From: Phototrophicus methaneseepsis
GTDB taxonomy: Bacteria; Chloroflexota; Anaerolineae; Aggregatilineales; Phototrophicaceae
Direction: 5' to 3'
DNA length: 64,000 nucleotides
Assembly (NCBI RefSeq): GCF_015500095.1
Contig: NZ_CP062983.1
Span: forward strand, 868,001-932,000
Position numbers and translations under genes: made by a program. Under the pieces are notes generated by a model, which searched no databases, had not been told where the DNA came from, and saw only the letters and a list, made by a program, of their open reading frames with translations. Positions 44,912 through 53,798 of this stretch are shown one piece after another. Positions within the stretch are counted from its first letter, which is position 1, and each line of letters opens with the position of its first letter.

Positions 44912-45226
44912 GGTCTTCCATATCGCCTGTAATCAGGCGTGCCTACGGTTAGACGGTCTTTTCGGGCTGATTGCTCTGTGCATCGGTGAGCGCAGCGCCA
45001 AAAGCACGGCAAGCGCTAAAATTCATGGCTCGACCTGTACAGTTTGGCTTCTATCAGCGGGGCCGTATCGTAAACCAAACGTCCGCTGGGGTCAACAGGA
45101 CGTGGGAAAAACGTCAGTTTACGGGTATATCTGGGCGTCTGCGACTGCCTGTAGCGATGTGGATGGAGAAAACTGGCAATAGCCTATGCTCTCGGAAGTT
45201 ATACAAAAATCAACGTGGTAGGGCCT
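44912..45226. other. Intergenic region, no feature seen
   Basis: 315 bases between the M23 gene start (44911, minus) and the end of the TetR gene. It should include the M23 promoter. Two overlapping plus-strand frames are Arg/Ser/Cys-rich and have no ribosome site, so I reject them. No repeats or stem-loops stand out. Confidence 0.4.
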
Positions 45227-45823
45227 CTAAACCAGGCTTTGCCGCCACCAAGCCAATAATTGATCGACTGTTTCCTGCTTACCATTCGTAGGAGAAGGTA
45301 TCGGGTGAGATGACAAGACAATCGCCAGACTGAATATCGTGCTGCTGACAACCTCGTCCTGGATGTCGGCGCGGATTTCACCCATGGCTTTCGCTTCCTG
45401 GATGGTCTTTGTAATCACATTCATCATCATGTCGACATCTTGACGAGCTGCTTCGTCAGAATGCAGCATATGCATGGCTTCTGTAAAGACGATGCCCGCC
45501 AGGGCACTCTCATCATCAACGGGGTAACGATGTAAGAAGCGCAGTAGTTGTTCTAGACGGTCGAGCGGGGTTCCGTCTGCCTGGTCCAGGATGTGCAGGA
45601 TCGACTGCACGCCAAATTGTAGAGCGTGTAGAATGATATCGCTTTTATGATCGTAATGCTGATATAACGTGGATTTAGAAATTCCCACTTTTTTAGCCAG
45701 ATCATCCACATTCAAGCGGCTGAAGCCATCCGTGTGGATAATGCGTGCGGCTGTTGAGATAATATCGCGTTCACGATTTTGCCGCCCATTGCGGTGCCGT
45801 CTACTACCTGCATTTGACGACAT
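45227..45823 (-). CDS. TetR/AcrR family transcriptional regulator
   Basis: The 198-residue protein has the TetR helix-turn-helix near the start: IISTAARIIHTDGFSRLNVDD then LAKKVGISKSTLYQHYDHK (recognition helix), followed by an all-helical ligand-binding domain without a recognised subfamily. It probably represses a transporter or enzyme gene and is induced by a small ligand. The first 20 residues are Arg-rich. No divergent gene starts at once; the next gene upstream is on the same strand, 316 bases away, so target is unknown. Confidence 0.88.
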   Translation of the reverse strand: MSSNAGSRRHRNGRQNRERDIISTAARIIHTDGFSRLNVDDLAKKVGISKSTLYQHYDHKSDIILHALQFGVQSILHILDQADGTPLDRLEQLLRFLHRYPVDDESALAGIVFTEAMHMLHSDEAARQDVDMMMNVITKTIQEAKAMGEIRADIQDEVVSSTIFSLAIVLSSHPIPSPTNGKQETVDQLLAWWRQSLV

Positions 45824-46139
45824 AATTCAACTCCTGTGATGTTAGCACCTGGATTGGAGTACGCTTATTCAGTCTGTTTTCAGTGCATAACAACACGACA
45901 TGCCCCCATGCTCCCCACCCATTATTGGAGATGATAGCTCCAGATGCAACTCAATAAATGGACATTAGATTAGAATATGGACCTAAATGTATTAATTACT
46001 AATTATACACATACTGCGTAAATATTAAAGCCTCCAGATGCCACAGACGCACGAAAATAACGGCCTCATGCAAGCCGACATAAATTTCATATGCGGAAGG
46101 CAAATGCTTTATCTGGGAAAGGTCGTATTCCGGCAGGTT
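45824..46139. other. Intergenic region upstream of TetR gene
   Basis: This 316-base AT-rich gap lies between the beta-propeller gene's stop and the TetR start (both minus). It should hold the TetR promoter and operator. A GGAG-atgatag-CTCC dyad is at about 45927-45941; I see no other clear inverted repeat. Confidence 0.4.
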
Positions 46140-47243
46140 TTATCCTGGTAGGCTGAGGACATCAATGCCGAATGGCAGCGAGGGCGGCACATACATCCTG
46201 AAAAACAGGAAGACAGTCTGCGGCTGCAAGTGGCTCTGGTCCCAATTGTTGACGTAGAGCAGGTTGCGGCCAGCATCAAAGGCGACATCGCTGCTGCCTC
46301 GGAATCCCTGTGCCAAATAGGTCAATGTATCCCCATCCAGGCGGGCAACGCTGTTCAAGCCGAGCGCCGTCACGTAGATTGTGCCATCAGCCGTAATTGT
46401 CAGCCCATCGAACGCGGGCGTATTTTCTGGCTCGCCAATATAACGATAAATCTGCTCTGTGGCGGCCTGGGGGTCGTCTGCATCGATGGGGATGCGCGAC
46501 AGCGTATTAAGGGCGGCATCGGCCACGACGATGGCATTATTAACAGGATCATAGGCCAGCCCACCCGGGGATTGTTGGGCTGCATCGTCACGTGTCGGGG
46601 CTTGCCACCAGGATTCAGCGGCGTCTGTACCGGGCTGCCAGCGCCAGATACGGTCTTCTACACGTTCACTGATGTAAACTGTGCCATCGCTATCAATCGC
46701 CAGATCATCGAAGAAGAGCGGTGTAGCACCATCGGCTACAGGTAGGGTGACCGCTTCTGAAAGATAGCCAGGGCCGGAAATGTGCCATAACACCCCACCC
46801 TGTACAGCAATCGGGTCGCTGTGGTCGAGCGCGTACAAGGTCCCATCCGGGGCAATTTCTATGGCGATTACCGCGCCGATCTGGTCACGCGTGCTCGCTA
46901 GCTCTGTGACCTCACCCTCTGGTGAGATTGCCCACACCGTGCCGGATTGGTAGCTGGCCGTATAAAGCGTGCCATCTTCAGCCAGGGCCAGCGAGGACGG
47001 ATAAGCATCGTCATCTGGCAACTGGGCAAATTCTTGAATCGTTACATCTTCCTGCATCGCGACAGCTTCGGTACGGGGCTGGTTATAAGCGATCAGCACA
47101 ATGACGAGCACGGTCACCACCACACAGGCCAATAATGCCATCAACGAGCCACCAACGAAGATGATGATGCGCAAGGTGGCCGGTAGATTTTGGATGCGGT
47201 CCGTCATGGAGGGACGCGCTGTGGGTTGGGGTGACTGGCTCAT
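46140..47243 (-). CDS. Membrane-anchored SMP-30/NHL-type beta-propeller protein
   Basis: The 367-residue protein has one membrane helix near the start (RIIIFVGGSLMALLACVVVTVLVIVL in several overlapping hydrophobic runs) and an extracytoplasmic beta-propeller: repeated IAPDGTLYALDH, IDSDGTVYISER, and TADGTIYVTALG blades. This is the SMP-30/gluconolactonase/LRE-like or NHL group, usually a lactonase or binding scaffold. No metal-ligand set could be checked by eye, so enzyme activity is open. It has no partner on the same strand nearby. Confidence 0.8.
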   Translation of the reverse strand: MSQSPQPTARPSMTDRIQNLPATLRIIIFVGGSLMALLACVVVTVLVIVLIAYNQPRTEAVAMQEDVTIQEFAQLPDDDAYPSSLALAEDGTLYTASYQSGTVWAISPEGEVTELASTRDQIGAVIAIEIAPDGTLYALDHSDPIAVQGGVLWHISGPGYLSEAVTLPVADGATPLFFDDLAIDSDGTVYISERVEDRIWRWQPGTDAAESWWQAPTRDDAAQQSPGGLAYDPVNNAIVVADAALNTLSRIPIDADDPQAATEQIYRYIGEPENTPAFDGLTITADGTIYVTALGLNSVARLDGDTLTYLAQGFRGSSDVAFDAGRNLLYVNNWDQSHLQPQTVFLFFRMYVPPSLPFGIDVLSLPG

Positions 47244-47534
47244 GGATCATTGCCTGGTTGAGAAAATGGATTCATGTAGAGGCCACAGCGTAATAGAAGC
47301 GGGAAGTAAACGCCATGCTCAGTTTGCCTACGGACGCAAATTCTTATATTCAGGGCAACCGCTGTTCAGGCGTAAGGGCCCCTCATGCGTGGGCGACAAG
47401 GCACAACCACGCGAAATAAGTTTGTAAGGTGTTGCCCCTAGTGTGAAGCCGAGATCTGACGTGCTGCCGGGAGGCTGGCGCACCTAAAGAGCGCCCATAT
47501 CGGCTGCGCGTTTATAGAGGGAGCACATAAACCC

Positions 47535-48236
47535 ATGAAACATTATTTGATTTTGATAATGGTCCTTTTTGCTTTGAGTGCCTGTAATGCCATGCCAGAG
47601 GCTGCCAGTGAAAGCAGCGTACAAGTCGATCCTGTTGATACGGTGGATAATACAGCCGTATCAGACGACATGGCCGATACCGACATGGCCGATACCGACA
47701 TGGCCGATACCGACATGGCCGAGCCAGAAGAAACCCCTATTGAGGAAGTGGCTGCCGACACACCATCATCAGAGGCAGTGGCCTATAACGGCCCTGATTG
47801 GGCGAACTTAGAACTGGTTAATGCCCGCACGGGTGAGACATTTACGCTGGCGGATTACGCGGGCAAGACCGTTTATGTAGAGCCGATGGCGACATGGTGC
47901 AGTAACTGCCGTTCGCAGCTCCGGACTGTGCGGGAAGTCGTGCCTCAGCTCGATTCTGATCAATATGTCTTCATTGGTCTGAGTGTGGAGAGCGGCCTGG
48001 CAGATAGTACGCTGGCGAGTTACGTGGATGAACAGGGCTTTGATTGGCCGTTTGCCGTTGCCAGCGATGCATTGCTGCAGGCGCTCGTCGATGAATTTGG
48101 CCGTTCTGTGACGACGCCCCCCTCAACGCCGCACTTTCTTATTCGCCCAGATGGCAGCTATACCGAACTGCATACGGGCTTCAGCAGTGCCGACGAGGTG
48201 ATGACGATGGCGCAGGCCGCTAACAGCGGCTCATAA
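47535..48236 (+). CDS. TlpA-like thioredoxin-fold lipoprotein with Asp-Met-Ala repeat linker
   Basis: The 233-residue protein has a lipobox LSAC with lipidated Cys17 (VLFALSACN), an acid linker with four DMA units (DMADT repeats, 15-base DNA unit at 47667-47723) and a thioredoxin-like domain with the redox pair C122-SN-C125 in MATWCSNCRSQL. It would keep extracytoplasmic disulfides reduced, supplied with electrons by the CcdA gene 15 bases downstream. It is anchored outside the membrane by lipid. Substrates unknown. Confidence 0.88.
   Translation: MKHYLILIMVLFALSACNAMPEAASESSVQVDPVDTVDNTAVSDDMADTDMADTDMADTDMAEPEETPIEEVAADTPSSEAVAYNGPDWANLELVNARTGETFTLADYAGKTVYVEPMATWCSNCRSQLRTVREVVPQLDSDQYVFIGLSVESGLADSTLASYVDEQGFDWPFAVASDALLQALVDEFGRSVTTPPSTPHFLIRPDGSYTELHTGFSSADEVMTMAQAANSGS
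47667..47723 (+). repeat. 15-base tandem repeat within the lipoprotein gene
   Basis: GACATGGCCGATACC occurs three times exactly (47667-47681, 47682-47696, 47697-47711) plus a fourth 10-base start and then diverges. It encodes DMADT units in the linker. A length of 15 keeps the frame, so copy change would only lengthen the linker. Confidence 0.9.
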
Positions 48237-48250
48237 CCCGGAGGAAACAC

Positions 48251-49063
48251 ATGGATGATCTCCTTCTGGGGTTTGGGCTGGGCAATGCAGCCATCCTGAC
48301 GAACGCATGCTTATTGCCCCTATACCCCGGCCTGATTGCTTTTTTGGCAGGGAACACGCAGCAGCAAAAAGGCCCGACCTGGGGTAGTGCGCTCCTGGGG
48401 GTACTGGTGCTGGCGGGTATCCTCACGACGATGATGATTGTGGGCGTGGCGCTGGTACTGCTGAGCGCAGGCGCGCAGCAAATTCTGCCGATCTTGCTGC
48501 CAATCGTGTATCTCTTCGTGATCGGTATGGGGTTGTTTATGTTGGCGGGGCGTAATCCCTTCGCCACATTGCAGACAGCACAGGCCCCCATGCTGCATAA
48601 CCGCTACCTGACCGCTTATAGCTATGGGCTGTTGTTTGGCCCGATGACACTACCCTGTACCGGGCCAATCCTCGTCTCGTCCCTGTCGATAGCGACCGGG
48701 GCGGCTGATGTGGCCGAGACGTTCATTTACTTCTTTGGCTTTGGGCTAGGGTTTGGCTGGCCGCTGGTGGTGCTGCCATTGATTGCGTTACCTGTACAGC
48801 GCACGTTCATTGGCTGGCTAACGCGCCATCATGACGCGCTCACACGGGCATCCGGCGTGCTGTTGGTGGCGGTGGGCTTGTTCGGCTTCGTCACGGAACT
48901 GCTGCCGCAGCTCCTACCGGATTTTGATTTTCCGCTGGCGGCACAACTGGCCTATTGGGTGGCGGCGCTCCTGATCACTGTCTTGGTGGGCTGGTGGGTT
49001 GTCTCTCGGGGCAAGCAGGCGAATGCGGGAGTAGAGCAATCGCCTTCGAGAGCGGCAAGCTGA
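48251..49063 (+). CDS. ccdA: CcdA-like cytochrome c biogenesis / thiol reductant transporter
   Basis: The 270-residue protein has about six membrane helices and CcdA signatures: NACLLPLYPGLIAFLAGN at residues 18-35 (the usual NPCxLPxxPG), GPMTLPCTGPIL (second Cys), then a Gly-rich helix. The two cysteines carry electrons from cytoplasmic thioredoxin to periplasmic TlpA-like proteins. It lies 15 bases behind the TlpA-like lipoprotein gene, its likely partner. Pro replaced by Ala in the first motif is a minor oddity. Confidence 0.9.
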   Translation: MDDLLLGFGLGNAAILTNACLLPLYPGLIAFLAGNTQQQKGPTWGSALLGVLVLAGILTTMMIVGVALVLLSAGAQQILPILLPIVYLFVIGMGLFMLAGRNPFATLQTAQAPMLHNRYLTAYSYGLLFGPMTLPCTGPILVSSLSIATGAADVAETFIYFFGFGLGFGWPLVVLPLIALPVQRTFIGWLTRHHDALTRASGVLLVAVGLFGFVTELLPQLLPDFDFPLAAQLAYWVAALLITVLVGWWVVSRGKQANAGVEQSPSRAAS

Positions 49064-49139
49064 TGCTGGCGCAGGCTTTCAGTAGCGTTTAGGATGGATG
49101 GCATCTGTTGCTTGATCGCTGATTGAAGGATTGTTGCCC

Positions 49140-49727
49140 TTGCAGCGTTTGCCATTTCATCTCATTTTGTTTCGAATATGCGCCTTGTCCGCTGTGGTGA
49201 CGTTGTTGGTGGCGTGCAATATCGCCCCTGTAGCCACTTCTGACCAGGAGACGAGCGGCACACCCCCGAACCTCGTCGTCCCTTCTGTTACGCCTCAGCT
49301 AGAAATGCCACCCATCCCCGTGCCAGATGGCCTGACGGATGAGCGCTTTGTGATGAGCGGTATCTGCTTTGAGTTTGCTTATCAGATGCGTGACCAGGTG
49401 ATTGTGCTACGGGATGCGCTGTCACACATTCAGTTTTATGGGGATATTGACGCATCCGAACAGTGCAGCCGCCCAATTACGCGCTATCCATTCAATTTTG
49501 AGCAAGGGCAGACGTTAGCAGGCATCTGGAGTTATGGCATGGGCTGCACCGCCCGACATGACATCCTTGATGCTGTGCGCGATGATGCCAACCAGCGTTA
49601 TAGCTTGCGGCTGCGCTTCGTCACAGAAGGCGATTGTCCTTATGAATTGATCCGGCCTTTTTTCATCGGCTTGCCGCCGGAGATGCACAATTATGATGTC
49701 CAGATTGTCGTTGAGCAGGAAGCATAA
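49140..49727 (+). CDS. Putative lipoprotein, function unknown
   Basis: The 195-residue protein has a lipobox LVAC (Cys26) at the end of a hydrophobic N-terminus. The mature region is acidic with six or so cysteines (CFEF, QCSRPI, GCTARH, DCPYEL) that could pair in disulfides, fitting the adjoining TlpA/CcdA genes. I recognise no family. The start is TTG 49140, behind gaagga 9 bases upstream; TTG at 49131 is possible but overlaps less well. An intrinsic terminator follows at 49780. Confidence 0.7.
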   Translation: MQRLPFHLILFRICALSAVVTLLVACNIAPVATSDQETSGTPPNLVVPSVTPQLEMPPIPVPDGLTDERFVMSGICFEFAYQMRDQVIVLRDALSHIQFYGDIDASEQCSRPITRYPFNFEQGQTLAGIWSYGMGCTARHDILDAVRDDANQRYSLRLRFVTEGDCPYELIRPFFIGLPPEMHNYDVQIVVEQEA

Positions 49728-49779
49728 GCGTCGTCGCATAAAGACAACGCATAAAGCTGGATATTGTCATTAAGAAGCA

Positions 49780-49812
49780 AAAAAGGCGCAGCCATAACGA
49801 CTGCGCCTTTTT
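49780..49812. terminator. Bidirectional intrinsic terminator
   Basis: AAAAAGGCGCAG and CTGCGCCTTTTT form a 12-base stem with loop ccataacga (49792-49800). It lies between the lipoprotein gene ending at 49727 (+) and rpsA ending at 49843 (-). The arms and loop resemble the hairpin at 10360-10391. Confidence 0.88.
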
Positions 49813-49842
49813 GATGGTTATTCGACTGGGCCATCATTCGCC

Positions 49843-51123
49843 TTATTCAGCGACGACGGTATCCTCACCGGTATCCACTGTATCAACAGCGGCATCAGGT
49901 GCTTCATCTGCATCTACGATTGCCTGCGATGCACTGGCATTGGGAATTTCTTCGCCTGTGCCTTCAGCTTCGCGGCGGCGGAAGAGCCATTCTTCCTGCT
50001 CAGCCACGGTGACATCATCGACGCTGAGTTCGATGTGCTTACGTTCGGGGTCAATACCCACGATACGAACCAGCACAGCGTCACCTTCGCGGAACATATC
50101 CGCCGGGGTCGAAGCCCCCAGGTTTTCCATGCGGCTGGTATGGACCAGACCCTGTGCACCGCTCGGAGCGGCCACAAACACACCGAAGTCCACAACGTTG
50201 GTGACGAGACCTTCCATCAGGTCGCCAGGGTTGTAAGCTTCTATAAAGGCATCCCATGGATCCGGCAGGATAGCCTTGCGGTTCAGGGCGATACGTTCAC
50301 GATCAACATCAATGCTGTCGATACGCACCTTCACTTCATCACCAACTGAGAGCACATCTGCGGGATGCGCCACGTGGCGATGGTCGATGTTGGAGATATG
50401 GATCATACCGTCCACACCACCGATATCAACGAAGGCACCGAAGTTCGTCAGGTTCACGACGCGACCGGTAACGACCTGCCCGGCTTCCAGTTCTTGCAGA
50501 CGTTCGCTGCGTGCATCACGGCGTGCGGCACGTTCTGAAAGGATCAGGCGGTTACGGGCCTGTTCGACCTGAATCACCTTAAGCTGGAGCGTCTTGCCGA
50601 CAAGTTCGTCCTTCACTTCGCGCAAGCGAGAAGGCGACACCCCAGAAGGAATGCTCTCGATGTGCGAATTCGGTACAAAGCCCATCAGACGATGGAAGCG
50701 TACAAGCATACCACCCTTATTCACATCAACAACGCGGGCTTCTGTGGTGGTATCGTTATCCAGGTATTCCTGGGCGAGCTTCCAATCTTCCAGTTCCAGC
50801 GCCTTATTGATCGAGACGACCAGTTCGCCATCTTCATCATAAGGACGTAGAACGTAAATCGGCATTTCCATACCTGGTTTTACAGAATCCAGGTAATTTT
50901 CCGGTAAGCGCGTAATATCTTTACGCGTCACAATGGCATCGCGCTTGAGGCCAACGTCAAGAATCACTTCGTCGCGGCGTACTTCGAGCACGGTACCCGT
51001 CAGGATTTGTCCACGTGTTGGCTCGTCGTAGTTATAGACTTCCAACATCTGGGCGAAGTCCATATTATTAAAATCGTCATCACTGACTTCTACATCAGTC
51101 GGCGTTGCGTTCATTACCAACAT
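49843..51123 (-). CDS. rpsA: 30S ribosomal protein S1
   Basis: The 426-residue protein has four S1 RNA-binding repeats (about 35-105, 120-190, 207-275, 290-365), shown by GTVLEVRRDEVILDVGLKRDAIV, ARVVDVNKGGMLVRFHRLMGFVP, VVTGRVVNLTNFGAFVDIGG and MEGLVTNVVDFGVFVAAPSG. E. coli S1 has six, but the four-domain form is common in many phyla. The acid, Ala/Glu-rich C-terminus is unstructured. It helps mRNA binding to the ribosome. gaggtg lies close before ATG 51123 (spacing 2-4), a slightly tight site. The leader is structured (51124-51307). Confidence 0.95.
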   Translation of the reverse strand: MLVMNATPTDVEVSDDDFNNMDFAQMLEVYNYDEPTRGQILTGTVLEVRRDEVILDVGLKRDAIVTRKDITRLPENYLDSVKPGMEMPIYVLRPYDEDGELVVSINKALELEDWKLAQEYLDNDTTTEARVVDVNKGGMLVRFHRLMGFVPNSHIESIPSGVSPSRLREVKDELVGKTLQLKVIQVEQARNRLILSERAARRDARSERLQELEAGQVVTGRVVNLTNFGAFVDIGGVDGMIHISNIDHRHVAHPADVLSVGDEVKVRIDSIDVDRERIALNRKAILPDPWDAFIEAYNPGDLMEGLVTNVVDFGVFVAAPSGAQGLVHTSRMENLGASTPADMFREGDAVLVRIVGIDPERKHIELSVDDVTVAEQEEWLFRRREAEGTGEEIPNASASQAIVDADEAPDAAVDTVDTGEDTVVAE

Positions 51124-51664
51124 AACACCTCATATGGTTTACACTGCACCGGCACCAAAATCCCCCGCCGGTGGATAGGGGGAGAGTCATCGCACAGCCT
51201 GCACTTGAGCAGGCACTCACAAACATCACTTTGTCTACAATGGGTGCCTCTTAGGGGATGTATCCTCTAGAAATAGAGCACAAATCCGCTGAAACAATCA
51301 TCAGCGGTCAGGCTATTTTGGGAACCAATCCGGGCACCAACGACTAAAACATGCCACACGAAAAGCCAGAGGCCGTTCGTCACTCAAGCTATCGCATTGT
51401 CAGCGGTAGGGGAGTGTGCTGGCGGATGATTTGCCAGTGTTATACTGTACGATCATACATGAAATATGGTATCACAACTACGCAGCAGACTCAATAAGGC
51501 GCGGGCGGTTCTAATGGGATGCATATGCAGTGTAAAATAAGTATTACGTTCTCCTCAGTATCCGCTCATTTTGGGCGAACAAAGGGCGCTCAATATAGAT
51601 GAAACCGCTCTAAAAGAGCAGGTTATCGCAGCATTATTCGCCATGAAACATGTAAGGACCTTTT
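51124..51664. other. Intergenic region with structured rpsA leader
   Basis: This 541-base gap separates rpsA (minus) from the phosphoesterase gene (plus). Three or four stem-loops lie in the first 185 bases on the rpsA side: CACCGGC/GCCGGTG (51147-51173), GCCTGC/GCAGGC (51197-51214), CTCTA/TAGAG (51265-51278) and CCGCTGA/TCAGCGG (51286-51307). The remainder is plain and likely holds the plus-strand promoter. No open frame is credible. Confidence 0.55.
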
Positions 51665-52432
51665 ATGCGACTGGCAGTTTTCTCTGATATTCATGGCAAT
51701 CTCATCGCGCTGGAAGCCGTACTGGCTGATCTGGCAAGCGTGGGTGAGGTTGATCTCATATGGTGCCTGGGCGATCTGGTGACGGGTGCGGCACGTCCGG
51801 CAGCGTGCGTCCAACGCGTGCGCCAACTTGTAGAAGACTATGGCAAAGACAAAATGCAGGTCATTGGTGGCAACACGGATCGCTACTTGCTCACAGGTGA
51901 GCGGATGCCAATGCCCATCCTGACGGAAGAAACATGGCAAGATCGCAGCCAGATGTTCGCTTCGCGGGATGCCCTCTTTAACTGGTCACTCTCCAAATTA
52001 AGCTGGGAAGACTACGAATTCCTCAGCAAGATTAACGGGCGCGAGTTGTATACCTGGGTCGAGGGATATGGTGGCGTGCTGGGCGTCCATGCTGTACCGG
52101 GCAGCGATGAACCCCTATCTCTCGGTCCAGATACCAGCGACGAGGAAGCGCGCGATGCCCTGCTGGACCGCGAAGGGCGGCTCTGCTTGGCGGGGCATAC
52201 TCATCATCGTATGGACCGAGACGTTAAAACGTGGCGTATCATTAATCCGGGCAGCGTCGGCTGGACGTTCACACAGCCAGGCCTGGCAGAATGGGCGCTG
52301 CTGACCTTTGAAGATGGCGATTTGACGGTGGATTTACGCGCCGTACCCTATGACGTTGAGGCCGCTATTGCTGAAGCCAACACGCTCGGCCATCCTGACC
52401 CGGCCCGTGTTGTGAAGTTCCTGCGGGGCTAA
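51665..52432 (+). CDS. Calcineurin-like metallophosphoesterase (YfcE/MJ0936 type)
   Basis: The 255-residue protein has the metal-site order RLAVFSDIHGNLIALEAVL, LIWCLGDLVTG, VIGGNTDRYLL and LAGHTHHRM, and then INPGSVG, typical of the short YfcE-like phosphodiesterases. It acts on phosphodiester or nucleotide substrates in the cytoplasm. ATG 51665 is preceded by aagga. It stands at the head of a plus-strand group with the hypothetical and DinB genes but with separate leaders. Confidence 0.9.
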   Translation: MRLAVFSDIHGNLIALEAVLADLASVGEVDLIWCLGDLVTGAARPAACVQRVRQLVEDYGKDKMQVIGGNTDRYLLTGERMPMPILTEETWQDRSQMFASRDALFNWSLSKLSWEDYEFLSKINGRELYTWVEGYGGVLGVHAVPGSDEPLSLGPDTSDEEARDALLDREGRLCLAGHTHHRMDRDVKTWRIINPGSVGWTFTQPGLAEWALLTFEDGDLTVDLRAVPYDVEAAIAEANTLGHPDPARVVKFLRG

Positions 52433-52513
52433 TTTTATACAGAACGCGATTGAAACATCGGATGAGCAATCACGAGATGAGCAATCACAACCAGAAGGCC
52501 AAACGAAAAAGCT

Positions 52514-53152
52514 ATGGATAAGCGCGATCAATTTCTGGCAGATGTCGCAGGTGATGATCACCATGCGGCTCTGCTGGTTGCCCAGGTCGGGGCGATGCCG
52601 ACTGAAATTCAGTTAATTGTCGATGTGGCACGTTATGACGAATCCGTCGATGGGCTGCGACCGCTGCGCAGCTATATTATCCGCGTGGTGGGTGCAATTG
52701 AACATGGCATCAGCGACCTGGGCACCACAAGCGATGATGTCCGCTTGTTGACGCGGCACCCCCTGCTTTACCAATACACAGATGAAGCCGCAGCGCTCTT
52801 CTTCAGGGGGCGGCCTGATGACGCCAATGCGCTTGCGCTCGATATTGCGCAGGCCCATGCCAGCACCTTTGGCCCCTGGCGACACTTCCCGGAGTATATC
52901 AATCCGGCTCAGTCGTTGTTGACACTGCTCACCAGCGGCGGCGGTTTGCTGGGCCAGATGCCAAAATCCCTGGCGGATGCCCTGGTGCCTGTGCTGACGC
53001 ATCATGGCCTTGAGACAAAGGTCATGCTAGATGTCCCCCAGGTTGCCAAAGCAGAAGGCCCACTCCGTGACCAGGACCTACAGGTTCTCCTTATAGGCCA
53101 TTCTTATTTTGTGTCGTATGCGTTTTCATTCGATGAAGTCGGCAAAGTTTAG
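52514..53152 (+). CDS. Hypothetical protein
   Basis: The 212-residue protein is soluble and mainly helical with a beta-strand C-terminus (LQVLLIGHSYFVSYAFSFDEV). I recognise no family. No signal peptide, metal site or membrane helix stands out. The ATG has agctatgg-like weak ribosome site, so expression level may be low. It lies between the phosphoesterase and the DinB gene on the same strand with 80-100-base gaps. Confidence 0.65.
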   Translation: MDKRDQFLADVAGDDHHAALLVAQVGAMPTEIQLIVDVARYDESVDGLRPLRSYIIRVVGAIEHGISDLGTTSDDVRLLTRHPLLYQYTDEAAALFFRGRPDDANALALDIAQAHASTFGPWRHFPEYINPAQSLLTLLTSGGGLLGQMPKSLADALVPVLTHHGLETKVMLDVPQVAKAEGPLRDQDLQVLLIGHSYFVSYAFSFDEVGKV

Positions 53153-53254
53153 GGTTTCAGGTTTATATTATGGTCATGTGTACAGAAATGTACAATATGT
53201 AGATAAAATCAGTTAGAATGACAGTGTATTCATTTCATCACCAGGAATGGGCAT

Positions 53255-53776
53255 ATGAAACTGATCCCGAAGCCACAAGAGGGCGAATTTGCCCCTTATG
53301 CGATTATGTATGTCGATCAGGTGCCGGATGACGGCCAGGTACTGGCCAATTTAGAGACGAATTTTGAAGTCATGCGGTCTTATGTGTTGGAGCTGCCACA
53401 AGATCGGCTGGACCAACCGCATGCGCCGGGCGAATGGACCGTCAAAGACATCCTGATGCATGTTATCGATAATGAACGTATTTTTGCCTATCGTATCCTG
53501 CGCCTTGGGCGTGGTGATGAAACGCCGCTGGCCGGTTACGATCAGACGGCATACGTCCCCAACGCCAACGCCAATGCTCGCACTCTGGAGGACATCCTTG
53601 ACGAGTATAAATCCGTCCGTGATGCAACGATGACCTTGCTCAAAAGCCTGGATGATACGGCCATCATGCGCGAAGGCAACGTCAGCGGCTTCCCGGTGAC
53701 GGTACGAGGCATGATTTACATCATCGCAGGCCACGAACTGCATCATCTGGAGAGCATCAAGCGGAATTACGGTTAG
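53255..53776 (+). CDS. DinB-family protein
   Basis: The 173-residue protein is a DinB four-helix bundle: YVLELPQDRLDQPHAPGEWT, then VKDILMHVIDNERIFAYRIL (first metal-binding His and R/Y pattern) and YIIAGHELHHLESIKRNY with the His pair. The layout is closer to the DinB_2 group than the gene at 38166-38678. It may be a metal-dependent thiol transferase. ATG 53255 is preceded by aggaa with spacing of about 8. It ends 22 bases before the convergent CobW-like gene. Confidence 0.88.
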   Translation: MKLIPKPQEGEFAPYAIMYVDQVPDDGQVLANLETNFEVMRSYVLELPQDRLDQPHAPGEWTVKDILMHVIDNERIFAYRILRLGRGDETPLAGYDQTAYVPNANANARTLEDILDEYKSVRDATMTLLKSLDDTAIMREGNVSGFPVTVRGMIYIIAGHELHHLESIKRNYG

Positions 53777-53798
53777 CCCTTTATGGCTAACCGGCGGG

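Noticed and set aside
44904-45291. Two overlapping plus-strand frames in the M23/TetR gap
   Set aside because: Antisense to gene starts, no ribosome site and Cys/Arg/Ser-rich; shadow frames.
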